Shown: positions 8,543-16,600 of the stretch, piece after piece
Layout: the number at the start of each line of letters is the position of its first letter
Position numbering within the stretch: position 1 is the stretch's first letter
From: an uncultured Oscillospiraceae bacterium
Lineage (GTDB): Bacteria > Bacillota > Clostridia > Oscillospirales > Oscillospiraceae
Direction: 5' to 3'
NCBI GenBank assembly: GCA_947627325.1
Contig: CANQVO010000009.1
Coordinates: forward strand, 36,755 to 100,754
Length of the DNA: 64,000 bases
Translations under genes and position numbers: made by a program
Notes under the pieces: model-generated
What the model saw: the letters and a program-made list of their open reading frames with translations, nothing else
Told to the model about the DNA's origin: nothing
The model's database searches: none

Positions 8543-8590
8543 CTCCGGCAAAGGCCCAGGGGCGGGGGCCCCTGGGCCTTGGAGCCGGAG
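8543..8590 (-). promoter_or_regulatory. Long leader hairpin before the SLH gene ribosome-binding site
   Basis: An outer stem CTCCGGC/GCCGGAG (8543-8549 with 8584-8590) encloses a 13-bp GC-rich inner stem (8551-8563 with its mate ending near 8580). It ends 10-15 nt before the AAGGAGG site and shares three bases with the terminal helix of the adjacent structured RNA, so the two folds compete. Confidence 0.5.
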
Positions 8591-8803
8591 GAAAACAAAA
8601 ATCGCGCCGGCGGGTAAGGAGTAGACCCGCACGACACGACGACCGGCGACACAACGTGTTACATTCCCCTTGCCAGAATTGCCCCGGCAGGGTATAATAA
8701 CAGGCGGCGCAGAGTTCTCTGTTGTGTGGGTGGGTAAGCACCCGCATAGGTCCTCGGGGAGCGGCAACTCCCCGGGGACTGCCACGATATTTCGTTTTCC
8801 TCA
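8588..8803 (-). ncRNA. Unassigned ~215-nt structured RNA (independent ncRNA or 5' leader)
   Basis: Starting at the predicted start site of the promoter at 8810-8838, the minus-strand RNA begins with GAGGAAAAC and ends, about 210 nt later, with GTTTTCCTC. The helix continues inward for a total of about 19 bp with one bulge. Between the ends are several local hairpins: a 12-bp stem with a TTGCCG loop (8750-8779), an 8-bp stem (8725-8746), a CAGAG/CTCTG hairpin, and GCGGGT/ACCCGC (near 8611-8631) next to a T5 tract. Paired ends plus a multibranch interior are typical of aptamers and housekeeping small RNAs. I could not match it to 6S RNA, SRP RNA, RNase P, tmRNA or a familiar riboswitch core. 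Confidence 0.45.
8670..8698 (+). promoter_or_regulatory. Promoter of the ABC exporter operon
   Basis: TTGCCA (8670-8675), a 17-bp spacer and perfect TATAAT (8693-8698). It would give a 170-nt leader for the gene at 8874. It lies inside the region transcribed on the other strand as the structured RNA, so the two transcripts would overlap in antisense. Confidence 0.6.
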
Positions 8804-8809
8804 CCTGAC

Positions 8810-8838
8810 ATTTTAACCCAAGCGCCGACGTATTGCAA
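8810..8838 (-). promoter_or_regulatory. Promoter of the structured RNA / SLH gene
   Basis: On the minus strand TTGCAA (8833-8838), a 17-bp spacer and TAAAAT (8810-8815). The expected start near 8803 coincides with the 5' end of the long terminal helix. Confidence 0.6.
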
Positions 8839-8873
8839 GTGTTTTTCAGAAAAAAGCGAGAGGGGGGAAGGAT

Positions 8874-10628
8874 ATGACCGCCCAGGAGATGCGGGGGAAG
8901 GGGCAGCTGCGGATCTTTGCCTCTTACTACAAGCCCCACTGGAAGCTCTTTGCCCTGGATATGGCCTGCGCCCTGGGGGTGTCGGCGATCGACCTGGCCT
9001 TCCCCTACGCCTCCCGGCTGTCCCTGCAAAAGCTGCTGCCCCAGGGGCTGTTTGCCGCCTTCTTCGCCGTGATGGCCATCGTGGCGGCGGCCTACGTCGG
9101 CAAGGGCGTGATGTACTTTATCGTCACCTACTGGGGCCACATGATGGGCGTGCGGATCGAGGCGGATATCCGGGAGGACCTGTTCGCCCACCTTCAGGAG
9201 CTCTCCTTCTCCTTCTACGACCAGAACCGCACCGGCCAGCTCATGAGCCGGGTGACCAGCGACCTCTTTGAGATCTCGGAGTTGGCCCACCACGGGCCGG
9301 AGGACCTGTTCATCTCCTGCGTGACCCTGATCGGGGCGTTTTGCGTGATGCTCACGGTGCGGTGGGAGCTGGCCCTGATCGTCTTTTCGGCGGTGCCGCT
9401 GTTCGCCGTCTACACCACCATCATGCGCGCCCGGATGGTCAAGTCCTCCAAGCAGGTGAAGCAGACCATGGCGGGGATCAACGCGGAATTGGAGTCCTCC
9501 CTCTCCGGGATGCGGACGGCCAAGGCCTTTGCCAACGAGGAGGCGGAGATCGGGAAGTTCGCCCTCTCCAACGAGAAATTCCGCCAGGCCAAGCGGGGGC
9601 ACTACCGCAACATGGGCTTTTACATGGGCGGGCTGGAGTTCACCATGGGCATCCTCCCGGTGCTGGTCATCACCGCCGGGGGCGCGCTTATCATGGGCGG
9701 GCGGCTGGACTACATCGACCTGGTGACCTTCTCCCTCTACGTCACCACCTTCATCACCCCCCTGCGGAAGCTCTCCGCCTTCGTGGAGCAGTTTTTGAAC
9801 GGCATGGCGGGCTTCTCCCGGTTCGTGGAGCTGATGACCACCCAGCCGGAGATTGTGGACGCCCCGGACGCCCAGGACCTGGGCCCGGTCACCGGGGACA
9901 TCGAATTGCGGGACGTGTCCTTCCGCTACCACCCGGCGGGGGAGGAGGTCCTGCGGCACATCTCCCTAAAAGTGCCCCACGGCCAGACGGTGGCGGTGGT
10001 GGGCCCCTCCGGGGGCGGGAAGTCCACCATCTGCCAGCTGATCCCCCGGTTCTACGACGTGACCGAGGGGGCGGTGCTCATCGACGGCAAGGACGTGCGG
10101 ACCCTGACCCAGAAGTCCCTGCGCCAGGCCGTGGGCATCGTCCAGCAGGACGTGTTTTTGTTCGCCGGGACGGTGTTTGACAACATCGCCTACGGCAAAC
10201 CCGGGGCCACCCTGGAAGAGGTCACCGAGGCCGCCCGGCGGGCGGAGATCTTGCCGGAAATTTTGGCTATGCCCCACGGCTTTGACACCTACGTGGGGGA
10301 GCGGGGGGTGATGCTCTCCGGCGGGCAGAAACAGCGCATCTCCATCGCCCGGATCTTCCTCAAGGACCCGCCCATCCTCATCCTGGATGAGGCCACCTCC
10401 GCCCTGGACTCGGTCACCGAGTACCACATCCAGGCGGCCTTTGACCAGCTTGCCCAGGGGCGCACCACCCTGATCATCGCCCACCGGCTGTCCACCATCC
10501 GCTCGGCCGGGCGGATCATCGTGGTGGACGAAAACCACATTCTGGAAGAGGGCACCCATGAGGAACTGCTGGCCCTGGGCGGGGAGTACGCCGCCCTCTA
10601 TCACGCCCAACAGGCGGTGAAAGCATGA
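8874..10628 (+). CDS. ABC exporter half-transporter (fused membrane and ATPase domains)
   Basis: A 584-residue protein. Residues about 20-310 form the six-helix exporter membrane domain; about 345-580 form the nucleotide-binding domain with Walker A GPSGGGKST, Q-loop QQDVF, signature LSGGQKQR, Walker B ILILDEATSALD and H-loop AHRLST. It would act as a homodimer pumping lipids, drugs or peptides out of the cytoplasm, as in MsbA/Sav1866-type exporters; the substrate is unknown. No second half-transporter gene is adjacent. The ATG at 8874 has GGGGGGAAGG just upstream. Its stop overlaps the next gene by 4 bp (ATGA). Confidence 0.93.
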   Translation: MTAQEMRGKGQLRIFASYYKPHWKLFALDMACALGVSAIDLAFPYASRLSLQKLLPQGLFAAFFAVMAIVAAAYVGKGVMYFIVTYWGHMMGVRIEADIREDLFAHLQELSFSFYDQNRTGQLMSRVTSDLFEISELAHHGPEDLFISCVTLIGAFCVMLTVRWELALIVFSAVPLFAVYTTIMRARMVKSSKQVKQTMAGINAELESSLSGMRTAKAFANEEAEIGKFALSNEKFRQAKRGHYRNMGFYMGGLEFTMGILPVLVITAGGALIMGGRLDYIDLVTFSLYVTTFITPLRKLSAFVEQFLNGMAGFSRFVELMTTQPEIVDAPDAQDLGPVTGDIELRDVSFRYHPAGEEVLRHISLKVPHGQTVAVVGPSGGGKSTICQLIPRFYDVTEGAVLIDGKDVRTLTQKSLRQAVGIVQQDVFLFAGTVFDNIAYGKPGATLEEVTEAARRAEILPEILAMPHGFDTYVGERGVMLSGGQKQRISIARIFLKDPPILILDEATSALDSVTEYHIQAAFDQLAQGRTTLIIAHRLSTIRSAGRIIVVDENHILEEGTHEELLALGGEYAALYHAQQAVKA

Positions 10629-11113
10629 GCAAGGACGACAAGACCAACGTCATGCGGCTCCTGGAGCAGAAAAAGGTGGCCTACACCCCCCACAGCTACC
10701 CCCACGAGGAGGGCGTGGCGGTGGACGGGGCCACGGTGGCCGCGCTGATCGGCCGGGACCCGGGGGACGTGTTCAAGACCCTGGTGGCGGTGGGCGCCTC
10801 CAAGGGGCACTACGTGTTCGTCATCCCGGTGGAGGCGGAATTGGACCTGAAAAAGGCCGCCCGGGCGGCGGGGGAGAAATCGGTGGCGATGCTGCCGCTG
10901 AAGGAGTTGACCCCGCTGACCGGCTACGTCCGGGGCGGGTGCTCCCCCGTGGGGATGAAGAAGGCGTTTCCTACCTTCTTCCACCGCTCCGCCCAGGAGC
11001 GGCCCGCCATCCTGGTCTCCGCCGGGCGGATCGGCAGCCAGGTGGAGGTGGAGCCGGAGGCCCTGTGCCAGCTGGTCCGGGGGCGGTTCGCCGACCTGGT
11101 GAAAGAGCCGTGA
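10625..11113 (+). CDS. ybaK: Cys-tRNA(Pro)/Cys-tRNA(Cys) deacylase, YbaK family
   Basis: A 162-residue trans-editing protein that hydrolyses cysteine mischarged on tRNA(Pro). Family features: an N-terminal helix (NVMRLLEQKKVAY), the RDPGDVFKTLV segment carrying the catalytic-site lysine, and GYVRGGCSPVGMKK near residues 98-111. Length matches the family (about 155-165). Translationally coupled: its ATG overlaps the exporter stop (ATGA) and its TGA overlaps the GTG start of the next gene. Confidence 0.92.
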   Translation: MSKDDKTNVMRLLEQKKVAYTPHSYPHEEGVAVDGATVAALIGRDPGDVFKTLVAVGASKGHYVFVIPVEAELDLKKAARAAGEKSVAMLPLKELTPLTGYVRGGCSPVGMKKAFPTFFHRSAQERPAILVSAGRIGSQVEVEPEALCQLVRGRFADLVKEP

Positions 11114-11904
11114 ACAAGACGGAGATCCTGGCCCACGTGGCGGTGGACGACGCCACCCGGCTGGCCCTGGCCCGGGTGCTGGACAAGGCGGAGTACGCCC
11201 ACCTCCGGGGCGCGCCCGCCCACAGCCAGTTTTTGACCGACGGGGAGCAGGCCCTGGCCGTCCGGGCCCTGGCCGCGGCGAAGATCGACCGATACGCCTT
11301 CTGGGGCGGCTACCCGGAGGCGGAGCGGAAGGTGTGCCTCTTTTTGCCCGACTGGATGGAGGACGGGGACGGGGCGGAGGACGACGGGGCCCTGGCCGCC
11401 GTGGAGGTGACCGCCCCCCAGGGGGCGGCGCTGTCCCACCGGGACTACCTGGGCGCCATGATGGGCCTGGGGCTCGCCCGGGACGCGGCGGGGGACCTGC
11501 TGGTGGCGGAAAACCGCTGTCAGGTGGTGTGCCTGCGCTCCGCCCTGCCCGTCTTGCTGAGCCAGTGGACGGAGGTGGGCCGGTGGGCCGTCCGGGTGCG
11601 GGAGCTCCCCCTGGGGGAGTTGGAGCCGGGGGAGCGGGCCGTGCGGGTGCGCCGGGAGACCTTCCAATCCCTGCGCCTGGACGCGGTGGCCGCGGCGGGG
11701 TTCGGCATCTCCCGGGCCAAGGCGGCGGCGCTGGTGGCCGCGGGGAAGGTGCTGGTCAACCACCTGCCCTGCGCCAAGCCCGACCGCATCCTGGAAGAGG
11801 GGGACAGCCTGACCGCCAAGGGGCTGGGCAAGTGCGTTTTGGCCCGGGTGACCGGGGAGAGCCGCAAGGGGCGGATCATGGCGGAATTGGAGCGATATGT
11901 ATGA
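11110..11904 (+). CDS. ylmH: YlmH-type S4-domain RNA-binding protein
   Basis: A 264-residue protein. The N-terminal two-thirds match the YlmH family (RYAFWGGYPEAERK, LSHRDYLGAMMGLGL, GDLLVAENRCQVVC), and the C-terminal S4 domain (about residues 190-255) contains the ISRAKAAALVAAGKVLVN core. YlmH is ribosome-associated, and work on Bacillus links it to rescue of stalled large subunits. In many Gram-positives it sits near division genes; here it sits in a small translation-related operon. The start is a GTG at 11110 overlapping the ybaK stop; the longer upstream frame is out of frame with conserved sequence. No strong Shine-Dalgarno site, consistent with translational coupling. Confidence 0.85.
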   Translation: MNKTEILAHVAVDDATRLALARVLDKAEYAHLRGAPAHSQFLTDGEQALAVRALAAAKIDRYAFWGGYPEAERKVCLFLPDWMEDGDGAEDDGALAAVEVTAPQGAALSHRDYLGAMMGLGLARDAAGDLLVAENRCQVVCLRSALPVLLSQWTEVGRWAVRVRELPLGELEPGERAVRVRRETFQSLRLDAVAAAGFGISRAKAAALVAAGKVLVNHLPCAKPDRILEEGDSLTAKGLGKCVLARVTGESRKGRIMAELERYV

Positions 11905-12110
11905 TCACACCACAGGACATCCAACGCATCAACGCCCTGGCCCGGAAGTCCCGGACCCCGGAGGGGCTGACCACGGCGGAGCGGGCGGAGCAGATGGAGC
12001 TGCGGCGGCGGTACGTGGCGGCGGTGCGGGAGAACCTCACCGCCCAACTGGACCACACCGTGATCCAGGAGCCCGACGGAACCAGGCGGCCCCTGCGGCC
12101 CAAGGAGTAA
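11901..12110 (+). CDS. DUF896 (UPF0291/YnzC) small protein
   Basis: A 69-residue protein matching the YnzC family: RINALARKSRTPEGLTTAER, AEQMELRRRYVAAVRENL, and a C-terminus with VIQEPDGTRRPL. The family folds as a short helical hairpin with a disordered tail; its function is not established. The ATG overlaps the ylmH stop (ATGA). Fourth gene of the exporter operon; the prfB promoter starts 6 bp after its stop. Confidence 0.85.
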   Translation: MITPQDIQRINALARKSRTPEGLTTAERAEQMELRRRYVAAVRENLTAQLDHTVIQEPDGTRRPLRPKE

Positions 12111-12115
12111 GGGCC

Positions 12116-12144
12116 TTTACAACGAGAACAGTTTTGGATATAAT
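12116..12144 (+). promoter_or_regulatory. Promoter of prfB
   Basis: TTTACA (12116-12121), a 17-bp spacer and perfect TATAAT (12139-12144). Leader of only about 30 nt to the ATG at 12180. Confidence 0.75.
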
Positions 12145-12179
12145 ATCCACACTTCTATTATGAGAGTTGCGTGAAAAGT

Positions 12180-13301
12180 ATGCTGGAATTTGACGAGTAC
12201 AAGGTGAAACTGAACAACCTCAAGCCCCAGTTGGAGGAGCTGAAGGGGGCGCTGGACCTGGACGCGGCGGCGCGGGAACTGGACCTGTTGCAGGCCCAGT
12301 CCGCCGCCGAGGGGTTTTGGGACGACCTGGCCCGGGCGCAGAAGATCCAACAGCGGATCAAGACCCTCCAGGACAAGATCGACCACCAGGCCCGCCGGGA
12401 GGGCCAGTGGTCCGACCTGCTGACTTTGTGCGAGATGGGCAGTGAGGAGGAGGACGCCAGCCTCATCCCCGAGCTGACCCAGGGCTTTGACGCCCTGGTG
12501 GAGGATATCGAGGCGGCCAAACTGGCCACCCTGCTCACCGGGGAGTACGACAACTCCAACGCCATCCTCACCTTCCACGCCGGGGCGGGGGGGACGGAGG
12601 CCCAGGACTGGTGCCAAATGCTCTATCGGATGTACACCCGCTGGGCGGAGCGCCGGGGCTTTACCTACGAGGTGGTGGACTACCTGGACGGGGACGAGGC
12701 GGGGATCAAGTCCGCCACCATCGTCATCTCCGGGGAGAACGCCTACGGCTATCTGAAGGGGGAGAACGGCGTGCACCGGCTGGTGCGGATCAGCCCCTTT
12801 GACGCCAACGCCCGGCGGCAGACCTCCTTCGCCGCCCTGGAGGTGATGCCGGAGATCCCCGACGACGTGGAGGTGGATATCCGGCCGGAGGACATTGAAA
12901 TGCAGGTCTACCGGGCCTCCGGCGCGGGCGGCCAGCACGTGAACAAGACCTCCTCCGCTGTGCGCCTCATCCACAAGCCCACCGGCATCGTGGTCAGCAG
13001 TCAGCAGGAGCGCAGTCAGTTCCAGAACCGGGACACCTGTATGCGGATGCTCCGCTCCAAGCTGGTGGAGCTCCAGATGCAGGCCCACGCCGAGAAGATC
13101 TCCGACCTCAAGGGCGTGCAGATGAAGATCGAGTGGGGCAGCCAGATCCGCAGTTACGTCTTTATGCCCTACCAGTTGGTGAAGGACACCCGCACCGCCT
13201 TTGAGACCGCCAACATCAACGCCGTCATGGACGGGGACCTGGACGGGTTCATCAACGCCTACCTCACCTGCCAGGCCACCGGCAACTGGGCGGAGAAATA
13301 G
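12180..13301 (+). CDS. prfB: Peptide chain release factor 2
   Basis: A 373-residue release factor that reads UGA and UAA stop codons. It carries the SPF anticodon-like tripeptide (VRISPFD), the catalytic GGQ loop in ASGAGGQHVNKTSS, and the downstream PTGIVV and FQNRDTCM segments. The reading frame is continuous: the usual in-frame UGA with a CTT TGA C slippery site near codon 25 is absent, and that position reads through GALDLD. Start: ATG 12180 gives MLEFDEYK; a GTG three codons upstream (12171) is possible. Neither has a strong ribosome-binding site. Confidence 0.95.
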   Translation: MLEFDEYKVKLNNLKPQLEELKGALDLDAAARELDLLQAQSAAEGFWDDLARAQKIQQRIKTLQDKIDHQARREGQWSDLLTLCEMGSEEEDASLIPELTQGFDALVEDIEAAKLATLLTGEYDNSNAILTFHAGAGGTEAQDWCQMLYRMYTRWAERRGFTYEVVDYLDGDEAGIKSATIVISGENAYGYLKGENGVHRLVRISPFDANARRQTSFAALEVMPEIPDDVEVDIRPEDIEMQVYRASGAGGQHVNKTSSAVRLIHKPTGIVVSSQQERSQFQNRDTCMRMLRSKLVELQMQAHAEKISDLKGVQMKIEWGSQIRSYVFMPYQLVKDTRTAFETANINAVMDGDLDGFINAYLTCQATGNWAEK

Positions 13302-13347
13302 GCGGTCCCGCCCCCGGGCGGCGGGCGATCTTTCGGGATATTCCACG

Positions 13348-13376
13348 AAAAGGAGGGGCTTTGTCCCCTCCTTTTT
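13348..13376 (+). terminator. prfB terminator
   Basis: An 11-bp stem with a CTTTGT loop and T6 tail. Confidence 0.85.
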
Positions 13377-13693
13377 TGCGGGTTTTCAGGCGGGCGGCCG
13401 GCGGGCCGTCCGCCTCGTTTTATGGCGGGAATGGGGAGCAGTGTACAACTCGCACAAAAAAACGGGAATTTTTGCGGGAAAACCTATTGATTTTTCCAGG
13501 GCGTAGGATTATAATCAATGCTGTATGATTCTAAAATTTGGTGAATTTCGCCCAGCGTCTGGCAATTTATGGAAAATTCCACAGAAACTGGGGCGAGATC
13601 GGGGCCAAAGAGTCAAGTCCGATCGTTTTTGAAAAAAGTCCGGGATCTCCATATCAACTGGGCGCCTTGGGCGCCGAAACGTGGGTGATAGCG
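13377..13693 (+). other. Intergenic region before the 1,983-aa exoprotein
   Basis: About 317 bp. It holds a GC-rich hairpin near 13388-13415 followed by CGTTTTA, the promoter at 13487-13515 and a leader of about 170 nt. The leader has a GATCGG/CCGATC pairing (13597-13602 with 13619-13624) next to a T5 run and a GGGCGCC direct repeat near 13650. I recognise no known riboswitch. Confidence 0.6.
13487..13515 (+). promoter_or_regulatory. Promoter of the 1,983-aa exoprotein
   Basis: TTGATT (13487-13492), a 17-bp spacer and perfect TATAAT (13510-13515). Confidence 0.75.
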
Positions 13694-16600
13694 ATGAGAG
13701 AACAAAGAGGCTTCATGGCGGCGCGGCGCTGGGGCGTAAGGGCCCTGACGCTGGTGCTGTCCTGCGCGCTGTTGGCGGGGCTGGGGATATCGGCCCTGGC
13801 CTTGGGCAACCCCATACAGGGCGAGGTGGTCAACCCGGTGACCCCCCAGCCCACCGTGACCATCCAGGGCAACCTGGTCACCGAGAACGGCAAGCCCACC
13901 GGCTTTTACGAGTTGGCCCTTTGCGTCCAGTCGGGCTATGACTACCGCAGACCCGTCCCCCAGGACGATGACGACGATGTTATCTCTAAGGAGGAGTATG
14001 CCAGTTTGCAGGAGGACCAGCAGGCGGAGTATGAGCCGTACTACTACCCCTTCCGCTCCGTCTCCGCGGCGATGTATATCAATACGGATATCCTGACGCC
14101 GGTGAATTGGGACCTCTCCAGCGTTCACTACGAGAACTTTAACGGGGCGACGTATGACCAGCATGACGGGGATTACCCCCGGGGCATTGACACCGACCCC
14201 GCCGCCCAGGGCTACGACATGGACGAAGAGGACGCCTTCCCCGACATCACCACCGCCAATCTGGCCCGGGAGAACGGGCCGGTGGGCACCGTGGCCCTGG
14301 ACGTGGAGGGCGACACCCGGATGACCACGGTGGAGGGGCTGGCGGAGCACTACGACAAGGATAACCACACCGCCCTGATCACCCTGTCCGCCCACGCGCC
14401 GGACAACTACTCGGTGACCCTGCGCCAGTCTACCCCGGTGGTGGTGGCGCGGTTCGCCTATGACCTGAAGCGCTCCAGCGCCACCAAGGTCCTGGACACC
14501 AGCGGGTCCGACACCACCGAGGCCCAGCGCAACCGCCTCACCGGCGAGTCGGGCGGGGCCGGCCTCTGGATGGGCTGGGACAAGGCCGTTCAGGGGACCA
14601 GCTATCTCGCCAAGACGCCCCTGACCTGGCTGGGCCAGTCGGAGACGGCCCAGGACTTCACCAAATCCGACGCCCGGATCGCCGAGACCACGGGGCACCA
14701 GACGGTGTGGGTCCACATGGGCACCGGCGCGGCCGAGACCGCCCAGCAGGACACCTACTTCTACTACTACCTGGCCGCCGAGGGCGAACAGCCGCAGATC
14801 AAGGATAAGAAGGAGTCCATCCTGGTGGACACCGGGGGGGATATGCCGGAGAGCGTCGCCGGCGTGGCCATCCCCAAGACCGCGGGCGAGCGGGTGCTCA
14901 CCCCGGGGGAGAGCGCGTACAACGAGCAGACCCTGCCCCAGCCGCCCAAGTACAACTTCTTTGACAACCTGCTGACCCTGGGGAAGAAGACCGTGGTGCT
15001 GGAGCTGGTGAACCAGCCCTCCTTCCGCAAGCCCACCGGGGGCTACGGCGGGAACCAGATCCTGTTCTACGACTGGGACGACAAGCTCATCGGCGCCCTT
15101 ATCGTGGGCGACGGCGACGTGCGCGCCCAGGTGAACGCCTACGTGGAGCAGAACTTCATCCACCCCGACCTGCGGGCCGGGGATGTGCTCAGCGGCGACC
15201 TGGGCGGCACGCTGCCCCCTGACCTGACCGCCGACACCACCGACTACGCGAAGCTGGTCTCCTCCCTGGACCGGGAGTACACCTACCGGGGCAAGTACGC
15301 CTATCAAGTGGGCGGGGACGACAAGACGCTGGGCAGCGCGGACGGGCCGGAGTACCCCCTGACCAACAAGCTGGACTACGTGTTCACCAAGCGGGTGAAC
15401 ACCGTTGTCACCCAGACCGACCTTGACGGCAACGAGACCCGCTACGTCCACCCCTACGCCCTGGACGACGCCGCCCTGGCGGGGACCGACGCGGCGCTGT
15501 ACCCCTACGTCTACGGCTGGGCGGTGGTGGAGGACACCGCCGCCGCCAACGGCCGGGTGGCCGCGGTCGGCGGCGCGGACGGCACGTGGAAGACCATGCA
15601 CGACGCCGCCAAGCTGGAGGACACCTGGACCACCTTCGGCACCGGGGAGCTGAGCGGCATGAAGAAGGCGAACATGGCGGGGAGCCTGTCCACCCTCGCC
15701 GCCCCCGCCGGGGCGTCGGCGCCGACGTACAGCGCCCCGGCTTTCCTGGCCGAGAGCGACAGCACCTGGACGGACGGCACCCGCGCGGGCGCCAACCAGT
15801 ACCTCTACCAACTCTCCGGCGAGAGCGGCTACCTCCGCTTCGCCGACTTCTCCGACATCACCGCCGAGATGGCCCGCTACCAGAACAAGAACACCCTCAT
15901 CGTCAAGGCGGTGTACGAGGAGGGGACGTCGTTGCTGAACGGCAACCAATACACTCTGGTCACCGAGCCCGCGTACACCAAGTGGAACGCGAAAACCACC
16001 ACGGCTGGTGGCGCTTATAGGGTACAAATGACGGTGGAGCGGATCTATTCAAACCAAGGCGAAGTCCAAGGCACCACCCGCGTTCGGCAGCCTGTCATTC
16101 AGCAGGACACCACCATCGACTACAAGTGGCTCTCCGACGAGGAAAAGAATGTGCTGAACGACTTGGATAACGCCACCTACGAAACAGCGACGAACAGGAC
16201 GGAAACGCTTTACACGCAGGTGGATTCGGACAACGGAGAGCAGATCACCTTTTCTCTGGCGTTGTCTCCACGGCAGAACCGGGTGGATTATGTGTTGGTT
16301 GAGCAGTTTGGCACGAACTTTATTGCCGGCACTCAGCGCAGCACCAGCAACAGCGCACTCAGAGATGATGAGAATAAGTTCGTCCTGGACAACTACAACT
16401 ACCCCGGCGCCAGCATTGGGGACGATAAGGACCCCTACTACGACTGCAACTTCGCCACCAAGGAGGGGAGCCGCGGCTTTGTGCTGCTGGGCACCCTGGG
16501 CCACTTCCTGGAGCAGGCCACTCGGTTGAACCGCAGGGAGGTGGCACAGATGGACTATAACAACGCTGTGACCTTTGAAAACGCCCAGGACGCCAACCTC

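Noticed and set aside
8588..8803. 6S RNA assignment for the structured RNA
   Set aside because: Size and paired ends fit, but the interior forms several separate hairpins rather than one rod with a central bubble; left unassigned.
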